In this document: positions 9,668 through 15,892 of the stretch, piece by piece
How the letters are laid out: every line of letters begins with the position of its first letter
Numbering within the stretch: the first letter of the stretch is position 1
IMG/VR virus record: IMGVR_UViG_3300009158_000005
Location: 1 to 43,599 of that record
Direction: 5' to 3' (one strand)
Source of the DNA: a virus
Length of the DNA stretch: 43,599 nt
Notes under the pieces: model-generated
Databases searched by the model: none
What the model was told of the DNA's origin: nothing
Seen by the model: only the letters and a program-made list of their open reading frames with translations
Program-made: the position numbers and the translations under genes

Positions 9668-9855
9668 TACGCCTTGGGAGCGATAGGCTTAGCGGGAGCG
9701 TTTGGATCAACATAATCCGTGATGCCATCGTCCGTGGTCAAGATGGGCAACTTGGTGGCGATGGCTACTCGGTCATCTGCTTGGGAATACAAAATGCCAC
9801 GCACTCCGTCTTTAACTTTGTCGCCCTTTGGGTTTGGTTGGAATAGGTAACGCAT
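9667..9855 (-). CDS. Hypothetical 62-aa protein before terminase
   Basis: 62 aa, MRYLFQPNPKGDKVKDGVRG with the C-terminal end DPNAPAKPIAPKA. No domain recognised. It starts 11 nt after the tail-fibre stop in an AT-rich spacer and its stop overlaps the terminase start (TAATG), which supports it being a real gene that couples translation to terminase. Confidence 0.6.
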   Translation of the reverse strand: MRYLFQPNPKGDKVKDGVRGILYSQADDRVAIATKLPILTTDDGITDYVDPNAPAKPIAPKA

Positions 9856-9866
9856 ATAATAAATTA

Positions 9867-12023
9867 TTATTCTTCGGGTGGTGGTGGTGGAGGTATTTCT
9901 TCGTTATAATAAACATTCCATCCAAGCTCATCGACCAGATAAAGTAACGATGAGTTGTCTGCCAAAATCTGTCCGTTTGACCCGCCAGAGATATCCAAAA
10001 ATCCGGTATCTACTCCGTTGCTGATAATTGCATCTATTACATCAACAACATTTGAAATGCTATTACCCCCTAAATAAACAAATTGTAACATTGGACAGGT
10101 TGAAAGAATACCTCCACCGGGGAAAGAAGGTAACGCATTGTTTTCCATATTTACTTCTGAAAGGTGCGGAGATTGATAGATGGAAGGCCATGTGGATAAT
10201 CCTCCTTTTATTCTTAAGTATTCTAATTTTGGAAAGTAATCAGAAGCATCATAATAAAACTGAGTTATGCTTGGATCTTCAATGTCTAATGAAACAAGAT
10301 TGGGGGCTGAACTATACACTCCGATATAGGAACCAGAACCAAAATTGTGGGCATATATTGTTTCAGCGTATTGCGAGTTTAATACTCCAACCTTTGTCCC
10401 GCTTTGCATAATGAAACATTTTTCAATAGGTGTTACGTCCAAAACCATAGAGCCACCACCTATTCCTTCAAATTGCAAAACCGTAAACGGAAGTGATGCC
10501 GCCGTGGTTTGCACCGTAGCGTCCGGGAAAGTGATGCCGCCAGCTCGCATCTGAGTCATTCCAGTCTCATCCTGCACCGTAATCACGTCATGCTCGATCC
10601 ACGCGGAGTGAGGCGTCGCACCCATATCTTCAAAGCCGATATACTCGTTGGTGAAGTAGGCCGTCTGGTCGGGAGTGTCGATGTGCTGGATCGTGACGGA
10701 GTCGTGGGCAATAGACACGCCCAGCTCATTGGTAGACTCAAAGACCTTAACCAGATCAGGGGATACGTTGACGTAGTACGGCGTAGCGTTGGCGACATTG
10801 ATGCCGGTATGGGCAACCTCGACGCCGTTGTCGGTGGAGCTGTCCCAGGCGCGAAGCGTCGTACCAGCCAGAGAGTCGAGGTAGAGCGGACGAGGGGTGG
10901 AGCTACCTTGATTGGTAGTCGTCAGCCAGCCTGCTTGCCAGTTAAACTCGTAGCCGATGGAGCAGACTAAACTGATGCCGTAGTTGCCACCGCGAGACGT
11001 GTCGAACTGACCCTTGCCAATGAACTGTCCGGACGTTCCATCGAAGGTGATGTTGCCAGTCATCGTGCCGCCTGCCAAGGGAAGGTATGATCCACCGCCG
11101 CCACCGCCTGTGTAAGCCGTGGTCTGGATTGAACCGTCATTAAAGGAGATGCTTGCAACGGTTTGTAATCCATCTGCTGTAACGAAAAGTTCGTTACCAG
11201 AAGTGATACTATTAAAGTAAAGTTGGTTTGAATTAAGTGTTAATATGTTTCCATTTACACTTATTCCCAGTGACTCAGCATCAAACCACGAGTTTGTGCC
11301 TGTATTGGTAAACGAAATACCATACTCTGTGTGACTTGATGTGGATGCACCTCCGCTGTTTATGTCGATTGCCCCAGTCACCGTCCCGCCAGTCAGCGGA
11401 AGGAAAGAACCTCCGCTACCAACCACTTCCCATACTCCGTCCTTGCGGCCATAGGAAGATCCGTCCGAAGGTGCGTCTGTAAGGTATCCTTGGGTCGTGA
11501 CACTATTTGCCGCGTCCTGCGCCACCTGGGCGTGCACGATAGCGGAGTTTTTGGCCTGGAGCGCGGCGTTTGCGTAGCCTTGAGCCGTGCCGGCGTAGCC
11601 GTTCGCCAGGACCGCAGAAGATGCCGCGACGTCCGCCGAGGTATCGGCCGCGGAAGCGGCGCCGAGCGCGTCGATCGCATTCTGAGACGTTAAAACCGCC
11701 TCAAGTTCAGCCACCTTTGCGTCGCCGGAGGCGACAATCAAGCCAATCTGCTGAGCTCCAGCGTCCTCGATAGCCTGGATCGGTGCGTCCGTGAGCAATG
11801 GCTCGACGGCTTCGGCGATTACCTGAATATTGAGGGCACTTGTGCGGATCTTTCCGTCGTCTGCCTGGATCTCGCCTAGGCGAACCTGCGAGGAATTGAG
11901 GGCGGCACGTACCGCGTTGAGCTCCTGGTCGACCTTCTGGCCCGGTAGGGGCGCAGTGGGGTTTGCAGTCTGGTAATCTGTGAAATTGTACTGCCGGTCG
12001 TACGGCGCAGGAGGCTGACTCAT
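9867..12023 (-). CDS. Tail fibre with C-terminal leucine-rich repeats
   Basis: 718 aa from ATG 12023 (MSQPPAPYDRQYNFTDYQTA), the conserved N-terminal form of podovirus fibres that attach to the tail; an in-frame ATG nine codons upstream adds MHLLDTTDR and is less likely. The middle has an Ala-rich coiled-coil stretch (ADTSADVAASSAVLANGYAG) and fibre repeats LPLTGGTVTG (about 205) and LPLAGGTMTG (about 312), and two F-D---QTTA repeats. The C-terminal 180 aa look like leucine-rich repeats (PKLEYLRIKGG, PHLSEVNMENN, PMLQFVYLGGNS) and end in IPPPPPPEE. DNA for this end (about 9890-10500) is AT-rich, pointing to an acquired receptor-binding module. First gene of the minus-strand virion block. Confidence 0.8.
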   Translation of the reverse strand: MSQPPAPYDRQYNFTDYQTANPTAPLPGQKVDQELNAVRAALNSSQVRLGEIQADDGKIRTSALNIQVIAEAVEPLLTDAPIQAIEDAGAQQIGLIVASGDAKVAELEAVLTSQNAIDALGAASAADTSADVAASSAVLANGYAGTAQGYANAALQAKNSAIVHAQVAQDAANSVTTQGYLTDAPSDGSSYGRKDGVWEVVGSGGSFLPLTGGTVTGAIDINSGGASTSSHTEYGISFTNTGTNSWFDAESLGISVNGNILTLNSNQLYFNSITSGNELFVTADGLQTVASISFNDGSIQTTAYTGGGGGGSYLPLAGGTMTGNITFDGTSGQFIGKGQFDTSRGGNYGISLVCSIGYEFNWQAGWLTTTNQGSSTPRPLYLDSLAGTTLRAWDSSTDNGVEVAHTGINVANATPYYVNVSPDLVKVFESTNELGVSIAHDSVTIQHIDTPDQTAYFTNEYIGFEDMGATPHSAWIEHDVITVQDETGMTQMRAGGITFPDATVQTTAASLPFTVLQFEGIGGGSMVLDVTPIEKCFIMQSGTKVGVLNSQYAETIYAHNFGSGSYIGVYSSAPNLVSLDIEDPSITQFYYDASDYFPKLEYLRIKGGLSTWPSIYQSPHLSEVNMENNALPSFPGGGILSTCPMLQFVYLGGNSISNVVDVIDAIISNGVDTGFLDISGGSNGQILADNSSLLYLVDELGWNVYYNEEIPPPPPPEE

Positions 12024-12189
12024 GCGATCTGTTGTGTCTAATAAATGCAAACGCGCAAGAGAACGAGATGTAGGGAAAACTTTTTCAGACCACAGATTTT
12101 TCCGAGAGGGGGGAGATGATTAAGAGCTCGCGCGCGCGAGGGCCCCCGGGGGGGCCGGCCGGCCGGCCGATCGGCATCGAGCGTAGCGC

Positions 12190-12374
12190 GATCTAATCGC
12201 GCGCCCATGGCGCGATCTAACCGCGCGCGCGGAGTTAGCATGGCATCGCCTTGGGGAGGCAGTAACAGCCTCATCCGATCAACGACTTACGCATCGATCA
12301 GGTGCCGATCTGCGTGCCTGGTCCTCTAACGCGCACGCGCGGTTAGATCCGCGCGCCGGCCGGGCGGTTAGATC
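12190..12374. repeat. Four GGTTAGATC-like motifs in mirror symmetry
   Basis: Plus-strand copies at 12341-12349 and 12366-12374; minus-strand copies at 12214-12222 and 12190-12198 (the last with one change). Each is flanked by GCGCG-type sequence. Spacing within each pair is about 24-25 bp, so the two pairs mirror each other around about 12282. This arrangement suits a dimeric DNA-binding protein at an origin or operator. Confidence 0.6.
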
Positions 12375-12521
12375 CGAGGCTTCAACCGGCCCGCCGATCC
12401 GGCGCCGATCTCGGCCGGCTGGAGCGCGCGCGAGGTGGCAGGTGATCGGGGGGAATTGAGACGGTTTTGAGACAGCGATCGCCGGCCCGATCCGTCGCCG
12501 ATCCGTCGCGCCGTCGGCAAG

Positions 12522-12540
12522 TTGGCACGGCCCCTGCTTA
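12522..12540 (+). promoter_or_regulatory. Sigma-54-like promoter element 1
   Basis: TTGGCACGGCCCCTGCTTA matches the -24/-12 pattern (TTGGCACG-N4-TTGC) with the essential GG and GC separated by exactly 10 nt. It points to the small-gene operon. An identical 22-bp unit recurs 36 bp downstream. No enhancer-binding protein gene was seen, so a host factor would be required. A paired operator is the alternative. Confidence 0.5.
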
Positions 12541-12557
12541 CGGTCGGTCATTCTGAC

Positions 12558-12576
12558 TTGGCACGGCCCCTGCTTA
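12558..12576 (+). promoter_or_regulatory. Sigma-54-like promoter element 2
   Basis: Second identical copy of the TTGGCACGGCCCCTGCTTA element, 36 bp after the first, with flanking CGG also shared. If used, initiation would fall near 12585, leaving a leader of about 310 nt before the first ribozyme. Confidence 0.5.
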
Positions 12577-12897
12577 CGGCGTCGCCCTGGTGCCGATCCT
12601 GAGCTCCTGGCGCCTGGTGCAGATCGGCCGATCGGCGGAGGATCTACGCGAAGTTCTGAGATTTTTTTGCTGTTGGATTTCATTGCCAGACAACGACTTA
12701 CAGATCCGACTGAAAAATGTCGTTGAACATTTCGGATCGCTTGACCAGTGTGCCGTCGTCGCTGATGCCTACGGGCCGACCCCACGGGGTTCAGATCGCC
12801 GACCGACACCCGGAAAGACGGGACCCGTTTTTTGACATTCAGCAGATCCCCTCACGCCGGCAATCGAACCGGAGAGCCTGCTGTGCCCACCCCAACA

Positions 12898-12962
12898 GGG
12901 CGAAACGCCCCCAGCCCACAAGGCCGGGCGTAGCACCGGTAAAGCCGGTGCCTGATGAGCCC
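12898..12962 (+). ncRNA. Type II hammerhead ribozyme 1
   Basis: Stem II GGGC (12898-12901) pairs with GCCC (12959-12962). GAAA core 12902-12905. Stem III is closed: ACGCCC (12905-12910) with GGGCGT (12926-12931), then an interior loop and GCC/GGC. Cleavage triplet GUA, cut after A12932. Stem I GCACCGG (12933-12939) pairs with CCGGTGC (12945-12951), loop UAAAG. Core CUGAUGA 12952-12958. Stem II is the open helix, so the topology is type II. It lies in the 5' leader of the operon, 27 nt before the first start codon, and differs from the other four in its stem II sequence and larger stem III. Confidence 0.88.
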
Positions 12963-12988
12963 AGTAGGTTCAACCAACCAACAACACC

Positions 12989-13240
12989 ATGAAAAACTAC
13001 AGCATGACCGCAATGATCAAACACGCATCCAATGAAGCCCAGGCTTGGTTACTCCACCCGTTCGTCTGCTACTCCGACACGAACAAGGGTTACGACCAAG
13101 CGGTGCAGGCCCATCGGGACCTGATGGACTTCGAGCTCGGATCCGACGAGCACCCGGATGTCCAGCAGGCCCTCGTCGACCGGCGCTGGGAAATGGCCGA
13201 GTACTACCAGCGCCTGCGTGGCTGGGATGTCCGGTGCTAA
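12989..13240 (+). CDS. Small hypothetical protein, first gene of ribozyme operon
   Basis: 83 aa, MKNYSMTAMIKHASNEAQAW, with an acidic middle (DFELGSDEHPDVQQALVD) and an aromatic/basic end (WEMAEYYQRLRGWDVRC). No known domain. Start ATG 12989 follows a CAACCAACCAACAACACC leader without SD. Its TAA stop lies 2 nt before ribozyme 2. Such early small-gene clusters in phages often hold host-takeover or anti-defence proteins; nothing in the sequence proves this here. Confidence 0.75.
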   Translation: MKNYSMTAMIKHASNEAQAWLLHPFVCYSDTNKGYDQAVQAHRDLMDFELGSDEHPDVQQALVDRRWEMAEYYQRLRGWDVRC

Positions 13241-13242
13241 CA

Positions 13243-13294
13243 GATCGAAACGCCCCACGGGGCGTCGCAGGGTAAGGCCCTGCCTGATGAGATC
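13243..13294 (+). ncRNA. Type II hammerhead ribozyme 2
   Basis: Stem II GATC (13243-13246) with GATC (13291-13294). GAAA 13247-13250. Stem III ACGCCC (13250-13255) with GGGCGT (13260-13265), loop CACG. Triplet GUC, cut after C13266. Stem I GCAGGG (13267-13272) with CCCTGC (13278-13283), loop UAAGG. Core CUGAUGA 13284-13290. All invariant core positions are present. It starts 2 nt after the stop of the upstream gene. Confidence 0.92.
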
Positions 13295-13326
13295 AACCAA
13301 CAACCCAACCCAAAACCCAACCCAAC

Positions 13327-13665
13327 ATGACCAAAAAAACCAACGATGAAAAAGGCAACCTGATGCAAACCGCCAGCAAGATCCGCGAACTCCGGCGCGA
13401 CGCCGAGGCCAAGGGCGACAAGCTCCTGGCCCTGGCGCTCAACACCGCCGACAACGCTCTGATGTCGATGGCCTGCTCGAAGGCCGAGCACCGCGTGACC
13501 CTCAGGGACGGCGCGATCCGCGACGCCGGCCGGTACGTCGAGCTCTGGCACAGCTCCGGCACGGCCGAGCGCGAGACGAACGCGTGGATCGCCAGCCTGA
13601 CGCCGGCCGACATCGAGCGGATCGAGAAGATCAGCCCGGACTTCAAGATCCCCCGCGCGGTGTAA
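13327..13665 (+). CDS. Small hypothetical protein, second gene of ribozyme operon
   Basis: 112 aa, MTKKTNDEKGNLMQTASKIR. Mostly helical and charged (RELRRDAEAKGDKLLALAL, AGRYVELWHSSGTAERETNA), with a C-terminal SLTPADIERIEKISPDFKIP segment. No domain recognised. Start ATG 13327 follows a leader of repeated AACCCA units; an internal Met at residue 13 is less likely. The TAA stop directly abuts ribozyme 3 with no gap. Confidence 0.8.
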   Translation: MTKKTNDEKGNLMQTASKIRELRRDAEAKGDKLLALALNTADNALMSMACSKAEHRVTLRDGAIRDAGRYVELWHSSGTAERETNAWIASLTPADIERIEKISPDFKIPRAV

Positions 13666-13722
13666 GATCGAAACGACCGGCAAGGGCCGGCGTCGTGACG
13701 TTACGCGTCACCTGACGAGATC
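13666..13722 (+). ncRNA. Type II hammerhead ribozyme 3
   Basis: Stem II GATC (13666-13669) with GATC (13719-13722). GAAA 13670-13673. Stem III ACG-CCGGC (bulged A13676) with GCCGG-CGT (13686-13693), loop AAGG. Triplet GUC, cut after C13694. Stem I GTGACG (13695-13700) with CGTCAC (13706-13711), loop UUACG. Core CUGACGA 13712-13718; C at the variable position 7 is allowed. Begins immediately after the upstream stop codon. Confidence 0.92.
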
Positions 13723-13749
13723 GTAAAACCCAACAAAACCCAACCCAAA

Positions 13750-14163
13750 ATGACCCAACCCAAATACACTGAAAACCCCATGGCCTGCCTCCGCTCGATC
13801 GTCGCCAACGCGACTTACGTCCGGATCAGCAGGCTCAACAAAAAGGCCGAAGAGGCTAAGCGCACGGCGGAGATCGCCCAGAGCGAGCTCGACAGCGCCC
13901 TGGCCGAAGCCGAGGCCGGCACGTTCAACGACATCGATTGCATCGCGATCTGCACCGGCGACAGCGACTGCTGGGCCGAGGTTTGCCGGCGTGTCAAGGT
14001 GCTCGACAACGGCGAGTCCTGGGGCCCGATGTACCAGCGCGTGAGCTCTCACCCGGCCGACCGCGAAGACTACGACGTGGCCCTGCTGGCGAAGATCTTC
14101 CCCGACTTCAACCCGGCCCCCGGGATCATGGAAGGCCTGGGGATCTACAAGGCCAACAAGTAA
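13750..14163 (+). CDS. Small hypothetical protein, third gene of ribozyme operon
   Basis: 137 aa, MTQPKYTENPMACLRSIVAN. A coiled-coil-like stretch (KKAEEAKRTAEIAQSELDSA) is followed by a Cys-containing middle (DIDCIAICTGDSDCWAEVCR) and a C-terminal DFNPAPGIMEGLGIYKANK. The four clustered Cys residues are notable but not arranged as a standard zinc finger. Leader of AACCCA repeats, no SD. TAA stop 2 nt before ribozyme 4. Confidence 0.8.
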   Translation: MTQPKYTENPMACLRSIVANATYVRISRLNKKAEEAKRTAEIAQSELDSALAEAEAGTFNDIDCIAICTGDSDCWAEVCRRVKVLDNGESWGPMYQRVSSHPADREDYDVALLAKIFPDFNPAPGIMEGLGIYKANK

Positions 14164-14165
14164 TA

Positions 14166-14215
14166 GATCGAAACGCCGTGAGGCGTCTCCGGGTAATGCC
14201 CGGACTGATGAGATC
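14166..14215 (+). ncRNA. Type II hammerhead ribozyme 4
   Basis: Stem II GATC (14166-14169) with GATC (14212-14215). GAAA 14170-14173. Stem III ACGCC (14173-14177) with GGCGT (14182-14186), GNRA loop GTGA. Triplet GUC, cut after C14187. Stem I TCCGGG (14188-14193) with CCCGGA (14199-14204), loop UAAUG. Core CUGAUGA 14205-14211. This is the most compact copy (50 nt). Starts 2 nt after the upstream stop. Confidence 0.92.
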
Positions 14216-14239
14216 CAACCCAAACCCAAACCCAACAAA

Positions 14240-14509
14240 ATGCACATCGAACACAACGTCGCCGTCAACGTCATGACGGAAGAGAAAACCAAGATCCTGC
14301 GCGGGATCAACGCGGTCCACCGGACCCTCCGGGACATGGAGGCCGACGCGGAGTACCTCAAGCTCACCCCCGAGCAGACCACCGCGATCCGCGTGGCCAG
14401 CGAGCTGGTGATGTCGGCGCTCGTCAACATGGACCCCGACTCGAGCCGGCGCGGGGCCGACGAGCACTACCACATCGCTCTTTACCAGGCGATCGGGGCC
14501 AAGTACTAG
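14240..14509 (+). CDS. Small hypothetical protein, fourth gene of ribozyme operon
   Basis: 89 aa, MHIEHNVAVNVMTEEKTKIL; predicted helical bundle (NAVHRTLRDMEADAEYLKL, EQTTAIRVASELVMSALVNM). No domain recognised. ATG 14240 follows an AACCCAAACCC leader; Met12 is an alternative start. The TAG stop lies 2 nt before ribozyme 5. Confidence 0.78.
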   Translation: MHIEHNVAVNVMTEEKTKILRGINAVHRTLRDMEADAEYLKLTPEQTTAIRVASELVMSALVNMDPDSSRRGADEHYHIALYQAIGAKY

Positions 14510-14511
14510 CA

Positions 14512-14569
14512 GATCGAAACGCGACCGGAGGCCGGCGCGTCGCACCGTTACGCGGTGCCTGACGAGATC
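14512..14569 (+). ncRNA. Type II hammerhead ribozyme 5
   Basis: Stem II GATC (14512-14515) with GATC (14566-14569). GAAA 14516-14519. Stem III ACGCG-CCGG (bulged A14524) with CCGG-CGCGT (14532-14540). Triplet GUC, cut after C14541. Stem I GCACCG (14542-14547) with CGGTGC (14553-14558), loop UUACG. Core CUGACGA 14559-14565. It shares the stem III bulge and loop I with ribozyme 3 but has different helix sequences. Confidence 0.92.
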
Positions 14570-14604
14570 GTAAACAACCAACCCCAAACCCAACACCAAC
14601 ACCC

Positions 14605-14970
14605 ATGAAAGACCGAGACAACCACAACCAACGCACCGGCGCCTCGCTGGTGCTTCAGGCCCGCGACGCATCGCTGGGCTACGACGCCATGATCCGCAAC
14701 CTCAGGATCCTCGCCAGGACCGCCGAGAACTTCGGCGTCATCCTGGACTACAACGAGGGCACCGTGACGGCCACCGGCGTCGACGCGTGCCTCGTCGTCG
14801 AATACGAGCGCGCCCGGGCGCGCGGTCGACGCGACGCGAGCTACCAGTGCTTCCGCGATCAAACCCAAGCCGGCTCATTCCTCGAAAGCAAGCTCGACCT
14901 GCTCGCCAGTGTCGCCGACGCCATGGGCGTTGACCTCGTCCAGTGGGGCACTTACCACGAGACCCTCTAA
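14605..14970 (+). CDS. Small hypothetical protein, fifth gene of ribozyme operon
   Basis: 121 aa, MKDRDNHNQRTGASLVLQAR. Mixed alpha/beta character (YDAMIRNLRILARTAENFGV, TATGVDACLVVEYERARARG). No domain recognised. Last gene preceded by a ribozyme; the next gene follows 13 nt later with only a CCCCAACCCAACC leader between, so genes five to eight stay on one message. Confidence 0.78.
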   Translation: MKDRDNHNQRTGASLVLQARDASLGYDAMIRNLRILARTAENFGVILDYNEGTVTATGVDACLVVEYERARARGRRDASYQCFRDQTQAGSFLESKLDLLASVADAMGVDLVQWGTYHETL

Positions 14971-14983
14971 CCCCAACCCAACC

Positions 14984-15220
14984 ATGAACAACAAGCACAA
15001 GCACAAGCTGTCGGACCTTCGCAAGTTCGCCGGCACCCTCGGCCTCGAGATCGCCAAGTACAGCCCCGGCGACGGGCGCACGCGGTACAAGCTGGTCCGG
15101 ATCGGCCAGCAGTACTTCGAGACGGACGGCTATTACCGTCCGGCAACCCTGAGCGAAGCCCACGCCTTCCTGGCCGGGCTCGCCTTCAGGAACCACGCCT
15201 TGGAGGGGGGTCAGGTATGA
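14984..15220 (+). CDS. Small hypothetical protein, sixth gene of ribozyme operon
   Basis: 78 aa from ATG 14984 (MNNKHKHKLSDLRKFAGTLG), chosen because a CCCAACCCAACC leader sits just before it; the frame is open further upstream but overlaps the previous gene. Basic start, then LVRIGQQYFETDGYYRPATL and a helical end. The fold order could suit a small nucleic-acid-binding protein, but no motif proves it. Its stop overlaps the next start (ATGA). Confidence 0.75.
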   Translation: MNNKHKHKLSDLRKFAGTLGLEIAKYSPGDGRTRYKLVRIGQQYFETDGYYRPATLSEAHAFLAGLAFRNHALEGGQV

Positions 15221-15627
15221 CCCTCAAGATCGGCGTCGCGGTCGACGGCAAGCTGATGATCACCCTTGAGGGCGATCCCCTCAGCCTGCTGGTCTTCCTG
15301 CGCGACGAGGTCGTCGATTACGGCGACCGCGAGATCACCCTGTCCTTCGGGCCGGGCCAGCTGGAGATCCCGGCCGGCCAGTCCCTCGACGACGCGATCC
15401 GGGGCGCCCACGAGGAGCTCCAGGATCCCGACCTGGTCTTCGATGATCCGGCCGAAGAGGCCAGGACCCGTCTGGTCGTGCGCAACCTGTACCTCGCGCT
15501 CATGCTCGATACCACCGACCTGGTCGTCGAGCAGATCGAGGAGATCGAGGCCGGCGACCACTCCGAGGACGCCGGCGCCCGGTACGACCGGTACGACGAG
15601 CTCAAGGAGGGCGAGAGTTACAACTGA
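15217..15627 (+). CDS. Acidic hypothetical protein, seventh gene
   Basis: 136 aa, MTLKIGVAVDGKLMITLEGD. N-terminal beta-rich half (REITLSFGPGQLEIPAGQSL) and very acidic C-terminal half (VVEQIEEIEAGDHSEDAGAR). A DNA-mimic-like charge pattern is possible but not demonstrated. Start overlaps the upstream stop (ATGA) and, unlike its neighbours, has a good SD-like GGAGGGGGG just upstream, inside the previous gene. Confidence 0.75.
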   Translation: MTLKIGVAVDGKLMITLEGDPLSLLVFLRDEVVDYGDREITLSFGPGQLEIPAGQSLDDAIRGAHEELQDPDLVFDDPAEEARTRLVVRNLYLALMLDTTDLVVEQIEEIEAGDHSEDAGARYDRYDELKEGESYN

Positions 15628-15629
15628 CC

Positions 15630-15848
15630 ATGATCCGCTTCATCACGCGGTACAACCTGGTCGACGTCAACGATGGCACCCAGGATCCCGAGGTCTGGGA
15701 CATGGTGCCGGCCAAGCGCGGGGTCTACGTCGAGTACGACGACTACATGGTCGTCGTCCGCGAGCTCAAGCGCGAGATCGCCCACCTGAAGGGCGAACAC
15801 TCCGGCGAGGATCCTCCCGCTTCCCCTCAGATGCCGGACGGCTACTGA
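15630..15848 (+). CDS. Acidic hypothetical protein, eighth gene
   Basis: 72 aa, MIRFITRYNLVDVNDGTQDP; then VYVEYDDYMVVVRELKREIA and a Pro-rich end. No domain recognised. Begins 2 nt after the previous stop, so probably coupled. Last gene before the strong terminator. Confidence 0.7.
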   Translation: MIRFITRYNLVDVNDGTQDPEVWDMVPAKRGVYVEYDDYMVVVRELKREIAHLKGEHSGEDPPASPQMPDGY

Positions 15849-15859
15849 CCTAGACAGAC

Positions 15860-15888
15860 AACCCACCCTTCGCGGGGTGGGTTTTTTT
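15860..15888 (+). terminator. Rho-independent terminator of the small-gene operon
   Basis: Perfect 8-bp stem ACCCACCC (15861-15868) with GGGTGGGT (15875-15882) and loop TTCGCG, then a run of T to 15888. It lies 13 bp after the last gene and separates the operon from the convergent rusA gene, whose stop is at 15893. There is no T run on the minus strand, so it is directional. Confidence 0.92.
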
Positions 15889-15892
15889 GTGC

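Larger units (their letters stand above)
12024..12988. promoter_or_regulatory. 965-bp noncoding control region, possible origin
   Basis: No convincing gene. Divergent region between the tail-fibre gene (minus) and the small-gene operon (plus). It holds a very GC-rich palindromic tract (about 12126-12173, CCCGGG and repeated GGCC), four copies of a GGTTAGATC-like motif in mirror arrangement, two sigma-54-like elements (12522 and 12558), an AT-richer stretch (about 12650-12735), a weak stem followed by six T (12784-12833) and the first hammerhead (12898-12962). ORFs in this stretch (for example GTG 12590 to 12835) have no coding character I trust. An origin is a plausible but unproven role. Confidence 0.6.

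Noticed and set aside
5945-9700. Long plus-strand ORFs opposite portal and terminase
   Set aside because: Shadows of GC-rich minus-strand genes; no leaders, no domain logic.
12279-12809. 176-aa minus-strand ORF in the noncoding region
   Set aside because: Arg/Gly/Pro-rich translation of GC-rich repeats, no start signal; likely a shadow of the repeat composition.
12590-12835. 81-aa plus-strand ORF just after the sigma-54-like elements
   Set aside because: GTG start without the local leader motif, odd composition, and it runs through repeats and a T-run; treated as noncoding.
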